A DNA stretch of 64,000 bases from Tepidiforma sp. Its GTDB lineage: Bacteria > Chloroflexota > Dehalococcoidia > Tepidiformales > Tepidiformaceae. The stretch is taken from NCBI RefSeq assembly GCF_026003995.1, contig NZ_BPIG01000006.1:1-64000 (forward strand), written 5' to 3'. The position numbers and the translations under genes are program-made. Positions 8,709 through 15,649 of this stretch are shown piece after piece (position 1 is the first letter of the stretch; each line of letters begins with the position of its first letter). Under the pieces are notes generated by a model. The model saw only the letters and a list, made by a program, of their open reading frames with translations. It searched no databases and was not told where the DNA came from.

Positions 8709-9947
8709 TTACGTTCCCGCCGCCGGGCTCGCCGCCGCCGCGCCGGCTGTCCCGTTCCGCTCCCGCCAGGCCGCCAGCGCCGGCCCGCCGAACAGCCCGA
8801 TGCCCGCCGCCGTTGCCGCCGCTCCCAGGCCGAAGGCAGCGCCCGTGCCCCAGGTGTCGACCGCCAGGCCGATGACCGGCGCGAGCACCGCCATCGCCAC
8901 GCTCACCGTCATGCTCCCGATCGACAGCACCGTCGCCCGCCGCTCCGACGAAACCTGGCGGTTCACCGCGCCCGTCATCAGCGGCCACGCACAGGAGTTC
9001 GCCGCCATCAGCACCGGCAGCGCCCCGTACAGCCAGAGCGACGGCGCCAGCGCCCCGAGCATCGCCATCCCTGCCGCGGCGAGCAGCAGCAGCCCGCCGA
9101 CCGGACCCGCACTCCGCTCCACCCGGGAGGCGAGCAGCGCCCCGCCCATCCCGGCGGCGAAGAGCGGCACCTGCAGGAGCGAGAACGCCGTCCCGACCCG
9201 CACGCCGTTCTCCACGAGGTACGGCTGCACGAGGTAGTGGACCGTCTCCAGCCCGGCCACCGTGACGCCGAAGAGGAGCAGCACGTACCGCACCGCCCGC
9301 GCCTCCCAGGCGTCCCGGAACGCCGCCCCGATGGTCCCGAGGTAGCCGCGCATCCCGCCTGCCCGCTCCACCGCCGCCCGCGGCGGCTCCCAGAGCGCGA
9401 AGGCCACCGCCGCTGCGGCGAGGCACGTCGCCGCCCCTATCAGGATCGTCGCCCGGATGTCGAGCACCGCCGCGACCGGCCCGCCGAACAGCGTCGCCAG
9501 CCCGACCCCGCTCCACGACACCGCCTGGCCCCGGCCAGCCAGCCGCTCGTACTCGTGCTCTCGCCCCGCCGCCTTCAGCGTGTCGAACAGCAGCGCCATG
9601 TCGGCCCCGGACATCAGCGTCGTCGCGACCGCCCACCACGCGAACGAAACGAACAGCACCACGGGCGATGTCGTGAACGCGAACACCGTCACCGACGACG
9701 CGAGGCTGATCGCCCCGAGCCCGAGCGAGATTTTCCGCCCGTACCGGTCCGCGATCGCCCCGGTCGGCACTTCGAGCGCCAGCACCCCGAGCAGGTAGAC
9801 GCTCTCCGCAGCCGTAATCTGGCTGAACGAAAAGCCGCGCTCCAGCGTCAGGTAGACGATCCAGACGGGAATCCAGAGCTGGAACTCCCGCAGGAACCAG
9901 AACGCGGCGAGCAGGCGGAGATTCCGGCGCGCGGGTGCGGCGAGCAT
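8709..9947 (-). CDS. MFS transporter
   Basis: A 412-residue major facilitator with about 12 hydrophobic segments. The loop 2-3 motif appears as 'GAIADRYGRKISLG', typical of drug/sugar MFS carriers. Family members exchange or export small solutes using the proton gradient; the substrate cannot be told. The ATG at 9947 is favoured over a TTG one codon earlier because a TACGCT -10 box ends exactly 6 bases before it. Transcribed toward the SDR gene with 65 bases between. Confidence 0.83.
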   Translation of the reverse strand: MLAAPARRNLRLLAAFWFLREFQLWIPVWIVYLTLERGFSFSQITAAESVYLLGVLALEVPTGAIADRYGRKISLGLGAISLASSVTVFAFTTSPVVLFVSFAWWAVATTLMSGADMALLFDTLKAAGREHEYERLAGRGQAVSWSGVGLATLFGGPVAAVLDIRATILIGAATCLAAAAVAFALWEPPRAAVERAGGMRGYLGTIGAAFRDAWEARAVRYVLLLFGVTVAGLETVHYLVQPYLVENGVRVGTAFSLLQVPLFAAGMGGALLASRVERSAGPVGGLLLLAAAGMAMLGALAPSLWLYGALPVLMAANSCAWPLMTGAVNRQVSSERRATVLSIGSMTVSVAMAVLAPVIGLAVDTWGTGAAFGLGAAATAAGIGLFGGPALAAWRERNGTAGAAAASPAAGT

Positions 9948-9953
9948 CAAGAC

Positions 9954-9959
9954 AGCGTA
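9954..9959 (-). promoter_or_regulatory. -10 box of leaderless promoter for the MFS gene
   Basis: TACGCT on the minus strand, 6-base spacer to the ATG at 9947. Confidence 0.45.
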
Positions 9960-9996
9960 GCAGCCGCCGACCCGCCGGGCGCCCCGCGCGCCGGCC

Positions 9997-10944
9997 TCAC
10001 CGGTTCGCGCCGGCCTGCCCCAGCAGCGTCGTCGGGTCGAGGATGATCCCCTGCCCGGAGGGCAGCAGCGCGATCTGGATGTTGTCGCCCAGCTTCTGCA
10101 GCGCCTGGAACTGGATGACCTCCGGCGTCAGCGACTGCGAGAGCAGCCGGTTCGCCTCGGCCTGGCCCTCCGCGCGCACCCGGATCGACTCCGCCTCGCC
10201 GCGCGCCAGTTCGATCTGCTGCTGCGCTTCGAACTGCCGCTGCCGCACCCGCTCCTGCTCCCGCAGCGCATCCTGCGTCGCAATCTGCTTCTGCTCGATC
10301 GCCGCCTTGAACTCCGCGCTGAACTCGATGTTGTCGATGAGCAGGTCGTTGATCTCGATCGAGAACGGCGCCAGCTCGGCCGCCAGCCGCGCCCGCACCG
10401 CCGAGCGGATGTTCTCGCGGTTCGGGCCGACGTCCACCGTCGAGTACTTCACCGTCTCTTCTTTGAAGAAGTTCAGCACCCGCGGCTCGATGAGCCGGTC
10501 GAACCAGCGCGGCCCCACCGTCCGGAACAGCGTCTGCACCGCCGCCGGCGAGACCGAGTAGTTCAGCGTCGCGATGAAGAAGACGTCCTGCGTCTCCTGC
10601 GAGAACGCCGTGATGTTCTCGAACCGGTAGCGCTGCACCTGCACGCTCTCGATGCGCAGGTCCTGCCACGGCCAGATGAACTGCAGGCCCTCCGGCTTCT
10701 GCCCGACGATTTCGCCGAACTGGTAGACGACGCCGACGTGGCCAGCCTCGATGGGCTTCACCGATCGCAGCGCCGTGTGGACCCCGACCCACGCGATGAA
10801 GATCGCTGCTGCGACGCCCATGATGAGGGCGCCCCGCATCCGCTCCGGGGTGCCGGGCTGGGCTGCAGCCCGCGCCGCCCGCCCGATGAGCAGCGCGCCG
10901 CCGCAGATGATGACCGCGAGGAAGACGCTCACGACCCAGGGCAT
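9997..10944 (-). CDS. SPFH/band-7 (prohibitin-like) membrane protein
   Basis: A 315-residue protein with two N-terminal hydrophobic helices (residues 1-20 and 40-60) followed by the SPFH domain ('AGHVGVVYQFGEIVGQKPEG'). A long Gln/Glu/Arg-rich coiled coil ('QERVRQRQFEAQQQIELARG') leads to a short C-terminal tail. This is the layout of prohibitin and HflK/C-type scaffolds, which oligomerise in the membrane and modulate proteases. The GGAGGTTGGAG upstream of the ATG is a strong ribosome-binding site. The NfeD protease at 6722 is a plausible functional partner by family association, though not in the same operon. Confidence 0.87.
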   Translation of the reverse strand: MPWVVSVFLAVIICGGALLIGRAARAAAQPGTPERMRGALIMGVAAAIFIAWVGVHTALRSVKPIEAGHVGVVYQFGEIVGQKPEGLQFIWPWQDLRIESVQVQRYRFENITAFSQETQDVFFIATLNYSVSPAAVQTLFRTVGPRWFDRLIEPRVLNFFKEETVKYSTVDVGPNRENIRSAVRARLAAELAPFSIEINDLLIDNIEFSAEFKAAIEQKQIATQDALREQERVRQRQFEAQQQIELARGEAESIRVRAEGQAEANRLLSQSLTPEVIQFQALQKLGDNIQIALLPSGQGIILDPTTLLGQAGANR

Positions 10945-11006
10945 GACTCCAACCTCCGAACACGGGATATCGAGGTCACTCTACCCGGTCGGGGCCGCCC
11001 CTGCCG

Positions 11007-11792
11007 TCAGGCCCCGGCCGCGACCTCGTGCCGCGGCAGCACCACCAGCCGCTCCGGCGACCCCGCCCGCACCACCTCCACCGGGTGCTCGTAGATGCGG
11101 CTCAGCACCTCCGCCGTCAGCACCTCCGCGGGCGGGCCGTCCGCCGCGATGACACCCCGGTGCATCGCGACCACCCGGGTCGCGTACGCCGCCGCGAGGT
11201 TGAGGTCGTGGACGACCGCGAGCACGGCGCGGCCCTTCGCAGCAAGCCCCCGGATCACGGTGAGGACCTGGTGCTGGTGGCGGATGTCGAGCGCCGCGGT
11301 CGGCTCGTCGAGCAACACCACCGGCGTCTCCTGCGCCAGCACCCGCGCGAGGCAGGCCCGCGCCTGCTCCCCGCCCGACAGGCCGGGATACGCCCGCTCC
11401 GCCAGCGCCGCGACGTCGGCAGCCCGCATCGCCGCCTCGACCGCCGCCGCGTGGGACGCAGGCGCCGCGCGCCCGCTGAGGTGCGGGCTCCGCCCCATCT
11501 CGACCACCTGCCGCACCGTGAACGAAAACTCGATCCGCGACTGCTGCGGCAGCACCGACCGCAGCCGCGCGAGCTCCGCCGCGCGGAAGCTTCCCAGCGG
11601 CCGGCCGCCGAGCAGGACTTCCCCCTCAGCCGGCCGCAGGTCGCCCGCCAGCAGCCGCAGCAGCGTCGACTTGCCTGCACCGTTCGCCCCGACGACCGCG
11701 ACCAGCTCGCCCGGCTCCACTGCCACCGTGGCCCCGCGCACCAGCGCGAACGGCCCGGCCCGGAACGTCACGCCCCGCGCTTCGAGCCTCAT
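11007..11792 (-). CDS. hmuV: Heme ABC importer ATPase (HmuV-like)
   Basis: A 261-residue ABC ATPase of the siderophore/heme/B12 class. Walker A 'GANGAGKST', signature 'LSGGEQ', Walker B 'VVLLDEP' and the H-loop 'VVHDLNLA' are intact. The family-specific 'SVLPQQS' followed by 'FSFTVRQVVEMGRSPH' matches HmuV rather than BtuD. It powers import by the permease whose stop it overlaps by 4 bases. Last gene of hmuT-hmuU-hmuV. Heme as substrate is inferred from the binding protein and the divergent heme oxygenase. Confidence 0.87.
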   Translation of the reverse strand: MRLEARGVTFRAGPFALVRGATVAVEPGELVAVVGANGAGKSTLLRLLAGDLRPAEGEVLLGGRPLGSFRAAELARLRSVLPQQSRIEFSFTVRQVVEMGRSPHLSGRAAPASHAAAVEAAMRAADVAALAERAYPGLSGGEQARACLARVLAQETPVVLLDEPTAALDIRHQHQVLTVIRGLAAKGRAVLAVVHDLNLAAAYATRVVAMHRGVIAADGPPAEVLTAEVLSRIYEHPVEVVRAGSPERLVVLPRHEVAAGA

Positions 11793-12763
11793 CCCCAGCC
11801 TCCCTGCGCCCGCCGCGTCCGGTGGATCAGCCAGAGGAAGTACGGCCCGCCCGCGAGGGCCGTCACCACCCCCAGCGGCATCTCGGCCGGCGCCACCACC
11901 GTCCGCGCTGCGAGGTCTGCCAGCGCGATAGCCGCCGCGCCGAGCAGCGCGGAAGCCGGCAGCAACCGCCGATGGTCCGGCCCCAGCATCAGCCGCAGCA
12001 TGTGCGGCACCACCAGCCCCACGAACGAAATGATGCCCGCGAACGAGACCGCCGCTGCGGTCGCCAGCGCCGCCAGCCCGATCACCTCGAGCCGCAGCCG
12101 CTCGGTATCGACCCCGAGGTGGTACGCTTCCCGCTCGCCCAGCGCCAGCAGGTTCAGCCGGTGGCCGTACCGCATCAGCGGCACCAGCGCGATGAGCGCC
12201 AGCAGCGCCGCCGGCCGCACCGCCGCCCACGTCGCGCCGCCCACGCTGCCGAGCTGCCAGAACACCACGTTCCGCAGCTGCGCGTCCGTCGCGAAGAACA
12301 GTGCGAAGCCGATGACCCCGCCGGCGATGGCGTTGAGCGCCACGCCCGTCAGCACCAGCGTCACCACTTCCGTCCGCCCGTCCCGCCGCGATAGCGCGTA
12401 GACCGCGAGCGTCAGCGCGAGCCCGCCGGCGAAAGCAGCCGCGGGAGTCGTCCACGTTCCCAGCGGGCTCACGCCGAGGATGATGACCCCGACCGCGCCG
12501 AGCGCCGCCCCGCTCGAAACGCCGATGATGCCGGGGTCCGCCAGCGGGTTGCGGAAGATCCCCTGCAGCGCGCAGCCGGCAGTCGCCAGCCCGGCGCCCA
12601 CGACGAGCGCCAGCAGCGTCCGCGGCACCCGGATGTTCCAGACCACCGCCTCGTGCTGCCGCGTGAACTCGAACGGCGCCGGGAGCCCGGCATGGTCGAG
12701 CAGGATCCCGAGCACTTCGCCGGGCGGCACCCGCACCGCCCCGATGACGAGGTTCAGCAGCAC
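11789..12763 (-). CDS. hmuU: Heme ABC importer permease (FecCD family, HmuU-like), probable 5' frameshift
   Basis: A FecCD permease with about nine hydrophobic helices in this frame; 'RNPLADPGIIGVSSGAALGA' and 'FVGLVVPHMLRL' are the family coupling and core motifs. The readable frame opens with a GTG at 12763 that cuts into the first helix. Upstream, an ATG at 12866 begins 'MTIAVGSLVRRAGLARG' in another frame. Removing one C from the C6 run at 12815-12820 joins it to 'RVRLAALPALAGLLALAVLL', giving a normal first helix. The true gene therefore probably spans 11789-12866 with one sequencing insertion. Partner of hmuV and hmuT. Confidence 0.82.
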   Translation of the reverse strand: MLLNLVIGAVRVPPGEVLGILLDHAGLPAPFEFTRQHEAVVWNIRVPRTLLALVVGAGLATAGCALQGIFRNPLADPGIIGVSSGAALGAVGVIILGVSPLGTWTTPAAAFAGGLALTLAVYALSRRDGRTEVVTLVLTGVALNAIAGGVIGFALFFATDAQLRNVVFWQLGSVGGATWAAVRPAALLALIALVPLMRYGHRLNLLALGEREAYHLGVDTERLRLEVIGLAALATAAAVSFAGIISFVGLVVPHMLRLMLGPDHRRLLPASALLGAAAIALADLAARTVVAPAEMPLGVVTALAGGPYFLWLIHRTRRAQGGWG

Positions 12764-12906
12764 AGCGAGGGCGAGCAGCCCGGCCAGCGCCGGCAGGGCC
12801 GCCAGCCGAACCCGCCCCCCGCGCCAGGCCCGCCCGGCGCACCAGTGACCCGACCGCGATCGTCATCTCAATTGTTTCCTCTCCGCCGCGCCCGCGGCAT
12901 GGATGC

Positions 12907-12948
12907 GGCCGGCCTGCCGGGGGAGGGGATGCCCGGGGCAGGCCGGCC
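12907..12948 (-). terminator. Intercistronic stem-loop between hmuT and hmuU
   Basis: Perfect 12-base inverted repeat, GGCCGGCCTGCC (12907-12918) and GGCAGGCCGGCC (12937-12948), with an 18-base G-rich loop. No U tract follows. Placed between the binding-protein gene and the permease gene, it probably protects or attenuates the transcript so that hmuT is made in excess. Confidence 0.6.
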
Positions 12949-12994
12949 TGTGACGCCGCGCGCTCTCGGCTGCTCGAACGTCGATGTGCCGCCG

Positions 12995-14044
12995 CTAGCC
13001 CTTCAGCTCGGGGTGAAGCGCCTTCACGAGGTCCATGAGCGCCTTGCCGGCGCGCGGCCCCAGCCCCAGCAGGTACTGGTCATCGAAGTCGAGTACCCGC
13101 TTCTGCTGGCCGGCCGGCGTCTGCGCCATGCCCGGGATCTGCAGCAGGCCGTCGACGCCGCCAACCGATTGCAGCCCCGCCGTCAGCACGAGGATCACGT
13201 CCGGCTGCGCTGCGACCAGCGCTTCCGGCGTCAGCGGCTTGCTGCCGGTCACCCCCGCTTCGGCACCGGCATCGATCGCCCCCGCCGCCGTAATCAGCAC
13301 ATCGGCGCCCGAGCCCTTGCCCATGATCACCTGCGTCGTCGAGCCCCGGAGATAGAGGAAGACGACCCGCGGCTTGCTCGTCGCCTTCTTCGCCAGCGCG
13401 ACCGCCTCGCCGATCTCCTTCCGGGTCTGCTCGGCCAGCAGCTTGCCCCGGTTCGGGACGCCCAGCGCAGTCGCCACGTCGGTAATCTTTCGGCTCACGT
13501 CGTCCAGCGAGGCCACCGTCTTGAACAGCACCACCGGAACGCCCGCCGACTTGATCTGCTCGATGACCGCCGGCGGCCCCGCCAGCTCGCTGCCGATGAT
13601 CACCGTCGGCTGCAGGCTCAGGATGCCCTCGGCATTGAGCGACCGCTGGTAGCCGATTTTCGGCTTCTGCGCCGCTTCCGGGGGGTACGTCGCCGAGGTG
13701 TCGACGCCGACCACGTTCTCGCCGAGGCCGAGCGCATACACGACTTCCGTCAGGTCGCCGTTCAGCACCACGATCCGGCTGACGTCGCTGACCGTGATCT
13801 CCTTGCCGTCCTTATCGGTCACCTTCGCCGGGAGGACAGGCCGCGCCTCTGCGGCCACGGTCGGCGCAGGTGTCGCCGTCGGGCTGGCCGTCGCGGCCGG
13901 GGCGGCCGTCGTCGCCGCAGGCGGCGGTGTCGCCGCATCATCATCGTCATCGCCGCCGCATGCCGCGGCGAAGAATGCGCCGGCGGCCAGGCACGCCGCC
14001 AGCCCGATTGCAAGCGCCCGGCGGGCGCTCCGCGCAGGGAACAT
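12995..14044 (-). CDS. hmuT: Heme-binding lipoprotein of ABC importer (HmuT-like)
   Basis: A 349-residue periplasmic-type binding protein. The lipobox 'FFAACG' (cysteine near residue 28) follows a hydrophobic signal. A 40-residue Asp/Ala/Pro/Thr linker comes next, then a cluster A-II binding fold starting 'RIVVLNGDLTEVVYALG'. 'GVDTSATYPPEA', 'GYQRSLNAEG' and 'GPPAVIEQI' match the HmuT family, in which a conserved tyrosine ligates heme iron. The ATG at 14044 is chosen because AGGAGG lies 6 bases upstream; an earlier in-frame start at 14110 would sit inside the operator. First gene of the uptake operon. Confidence 0.88.
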   Translation of the reverse strand: MFPARSARRALAIGLAACLAAGAFFAAACGGDDDDDAATPPPAATTAAPAATASPTATPAPTVAAEARPVLPAKVTDKDGKEITVSDVSRIVVLNGDLTEVVYALGLGENVVGVDTSATYPPEAAQKPKIGYQRSLNAEGILSLQPTVIIGSELAGPPAVIEQIKSAGVPVVLFKTVASLDDVSRKITDVATALGVPNRGKLLAEQTRKEIGEAVALAKKATSKPRVVFLYLRGSTTQVIMGKGSGADVLITAAGAIDAGAEAGVTGSKPLTPEALVAAQPDVILVLTAGLQSVGGVDGLLQIPGMAQTPAGQQKRVLDFDDQYLLGLGPRAGKALMDLVKALHPELKG

Positions 14045-14071
14045 CTCACACCTCCTCATCCCAAGAGCGGG

Positions 14072-14077
14072 ATTATC
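14072..14077 (-). promoter_or_regulatory. -10 box of hmuT promoter
   Basis: GATAAT on the minus strand. With a 17-base spacer the -35 region falls at 14095-14100, inside the palindrome at 14089-14106, so bound repressor would block polymerase. Confidence 0.5.
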
Positions 14078-14088
14078 CGAAGATCTGG

Positions 14089-14106
14089 CATTAGGCTTGC
14101 CTAATG
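14089..14106. promoter_or_regulatory. Palindromic operator resembling a DtxR/IdeR iron box
   Basis: CATTAGGC-TT-GCCTAATG, a perfect 8-base inverted repeat around TT. The TTAGG/CCTAA half-sites resemble DtxR/IdeR-type metal repressor boxes, though the gap is shorter than in the classical 19-base IdeR site. It lies between the divergent hmuT and heme-oxygenase genes and overlaps the expected -35 positions of both. Confidence 0.6.
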
Positions 14107-14120
14107 ACAAGCGATCAGTC

Positions 14121-14126
14121 TAGCAT
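14121..14126 (+). promoter_or_regulatory. Candidate -10 box for the heme-degrading monooxygenase
   Basis: TAGCAT. An 18-base spacer places TTGCCT (14097-14102), inside the palindrome, as its -35. Confidence 0.35.
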
Positions 14127-14193
14127 CATGCATCGTGGCGGCTCGGCTTACGCTGGCAGACCGCCATGCCATCATCTCGCCCTGGAGGCCCCC

Positions 14194-14508
14194 TTGTTCG
14201 TCGCGATGAACCGTTTCGCCATCAACCCCGGCCGCGAAGCCGATTTCGAAGCCGCCTGGCGCACCCGGGAGTCCTACCTCGAATCCGTCCCCGGCTTCCT
14301 CCGCTTCGCCCTCCTCAAGGGCGACGAGCCCGGGGAGTACATCTCCCACTCCACCTGGGAATCCCGCGCCGCCTTCGAAGCCTGGACCCGCTCCGAAGCC
14401 TTCCGCGCTGCCCACGGCCAGGCGCCCCTCCACGGCGTCCTCGCCGGGCCGCCCCGGCTCTCCGTCTATGAGGCCGTGCTCACGCAGGAGGCGCCGGCCC
14501 GCGCCTGA
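14194..14508 (+). CDS. Heme-degrading monooxygenase (HmoA/IsdG-like, ABM domain)
   Basis: A 104-residue ferredoxin-like ABM-fold protein. It begins 'FVAMNRFAINPGREADFEAA', and 'VPGFLRFALLKG' and 'HSTWESRAAFEAWTRSEAF' match HmoA/IsdG heme oxygenases, which open the porphyrin ring to release iron. The asparagine of 'MNRF' corresponds to the conserved active-site Asn. The TTG at 14194 is chosen because GGAGG lies 5 bases before it; the ATG at 14206 is the alternative. Divergent from hmuTUV across a shared operator, so uptake and breakdown of heme are probably co-regulated by iron. Confidence 0.82.
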   Translation: MFVAMNRFAINPGREADFEAAWRTRESYLESVPGFLRFALLKGDEPGEYISHSTWESRAAFEAWTRSEAFRAAHGQAPLHGVLAGPPRLSVYEAVLTQEAPARA

Positions 14509-14529
14509 ACCGGCCGCCCCTCATCGCCC

Positions 14530-14551
14530 GGGGCCGGCGCCAGCCGGCCCC
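14530..14551. terminator. GC-rich hairpin between convergent genes
   Basis: Perfect 9-base stem GGGGCCGGC / GCCGGCCCC with a 4-base loop GCCA. It lies between the convergent heme oxygenase and ruvB. There is no T tract, but position and symmetry fit a bidirectional terminator. Confidence 0.6.
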
Positions 14552-14577
14552 CGTCTCTCCCGCCGTCTGCCCCCGCT

Positions 14578-15624
14578 CTACGGCTCCGCTAGCGCGTCCC
14601 ACAGTCCGGCCTGCGCCGGCCGGTCCCGCGGCGGCTCCAGCCCGAGGTGCCGGTAGGCTGCCTCCGTCGCCACCCGCCCGCGCGGCGTCCGGTTCAGGAA
14701 CCCGCACTTCAGCAAGAACGGCTCGTACACGTCCATGATCGTGTCGGCCTCCTCCGAAATCGCCGCCGCGATCGTCTCCAGCCCGACCGGTCCGCCGCCG
14801 AACTTCTCGCAAATCGCCCGCAGCACCGCCCGGTCCGACTCATCGAGCCCCAGTTCGTCAACGTCGAGCATCGCCAGCGCCTCCCGCGCCGCCTCGAGCG
14901 TCACCACCCCGCCGTTCCGGACAGCGGCGAAGTCCCGCACCCGCCGCAGCAGCCGGTTCGCAATCCGGGGCGTCCCCCGCGCGCGCCGTGCGATCTCCAT
15001 CGCCGCGTCGCCCGGCACATCGACCCCGAGGATGGCCGCCGAGCGCCGCACGATGACCGCCAGCGTCTCAGGCTCGTAGAAATCGAGGCGGTAGACCGAG
15101 CCGAACCGGTCGCGCAGCGGCGCGCTCACCATCGCATACCGCGTCGTCGCCCCGATGAGCGTGAACCGCGGCATCGCCAGCCGCACCGATCGCGCCCCCG
15201 CCCCCTTCCCGATGACGAGGTCGAGCGCGAAATCCTCCATCGCCGGGTAGAGGATCTCCTCCACCGCGCTCGAAAGCCGGTGGATCTCGTCGATGAACAG
15301 GATGTCGTGCTCCTTCAGGTTCGTGAGCACCGCCGCGAGGTCGCCCGGCCGCTCGAACGCGGGCCCGCTCGTGGTCCGGATCGAGACGCCCATCTCGTTC
15401 GCGATGATGTTCGCCAGCGTCGTCTTGCCGAGCCCCGGCGGCCCGTACAGCAGCACATGGTCGAGCGCTTCGCCCCGCTGCTTCGCCGCTTCGATGGCGA
15501 TGGCGAGGTTCCGCTTCGTCCGCTCCTGACCCGGGAACTCCTCCAGCCGCCGCGGCCGGAGCGACCGCTCCAGATCCGCGTCCTCCGCCAGCGCCTGCGG
15601 CGCCACCAGCCGTTCCTCGGTCAC
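14578..15624 (-). CDS. ruvB: Holliday junction branch-migration ATPase RuvB
   Basis: A 348-residue AAA+ motor that drives branch migration with RuvA. It opens '[11 protein letters not shown]', with Walker A '[12 protein letters not shown]', Walker B '[10 protein letters not shown]', sensor 1 '[12 protein letters not shown]' and the arginine-finger region '[18 protein letters not shown]'. The winged-helix end contains '[17 protein letters not shown]'. Length is normal. The GTG at 15624 is chosen because a TATACT -10 box ends 6 bases upstream, and it gives the usual RuvB N-terminus. ruvA and ruvC are not in this window. Confidence 0.96.
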   Translation of the reverse strand: MTEERLVAPQALAEDADLERSLRPRRLEEFPGQERTKRNLAIAIEAAKQRGEALDHVLLYGPPGLGKTTLANIIANEMGVSIRTTSGPAFERPGDLAAVLTNLKEHDILFIDEIHRLSSAVEEILYPAMEDFALDLVIGKGAGARSVRLAMPRFTLIGATTRYAMVSAPLRDRFGSVYRLDFYEPETLAVIVRRSAAILGVDVPGDAAMEIARRARGTPRIANRLLRRVRDFAAVRNGGVVTLEAAREALAMLDVDELGLDESDRAVLRAICEKFGGGPVGLETIAAAISEEADTIMDVYEPFLLKCGFLNRTPRGRVATEAAYRHLGLEPPRDRPAQAGLWDALAEP

Positions 15625-15630
15625 CCGCGC

Positions 15631-15636
15631 AGTATA
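15631..15636 (-). promoter_or_regulatory. -10 box of leaderless ruvB promoter
   Basis: TATACT on the minus strand, 6-base spacer to the GTG at 15624; no Shine-Dalgarno. Confidence 0.55.
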
Positions 15637-15649
15637 GCGTACAGATGTT

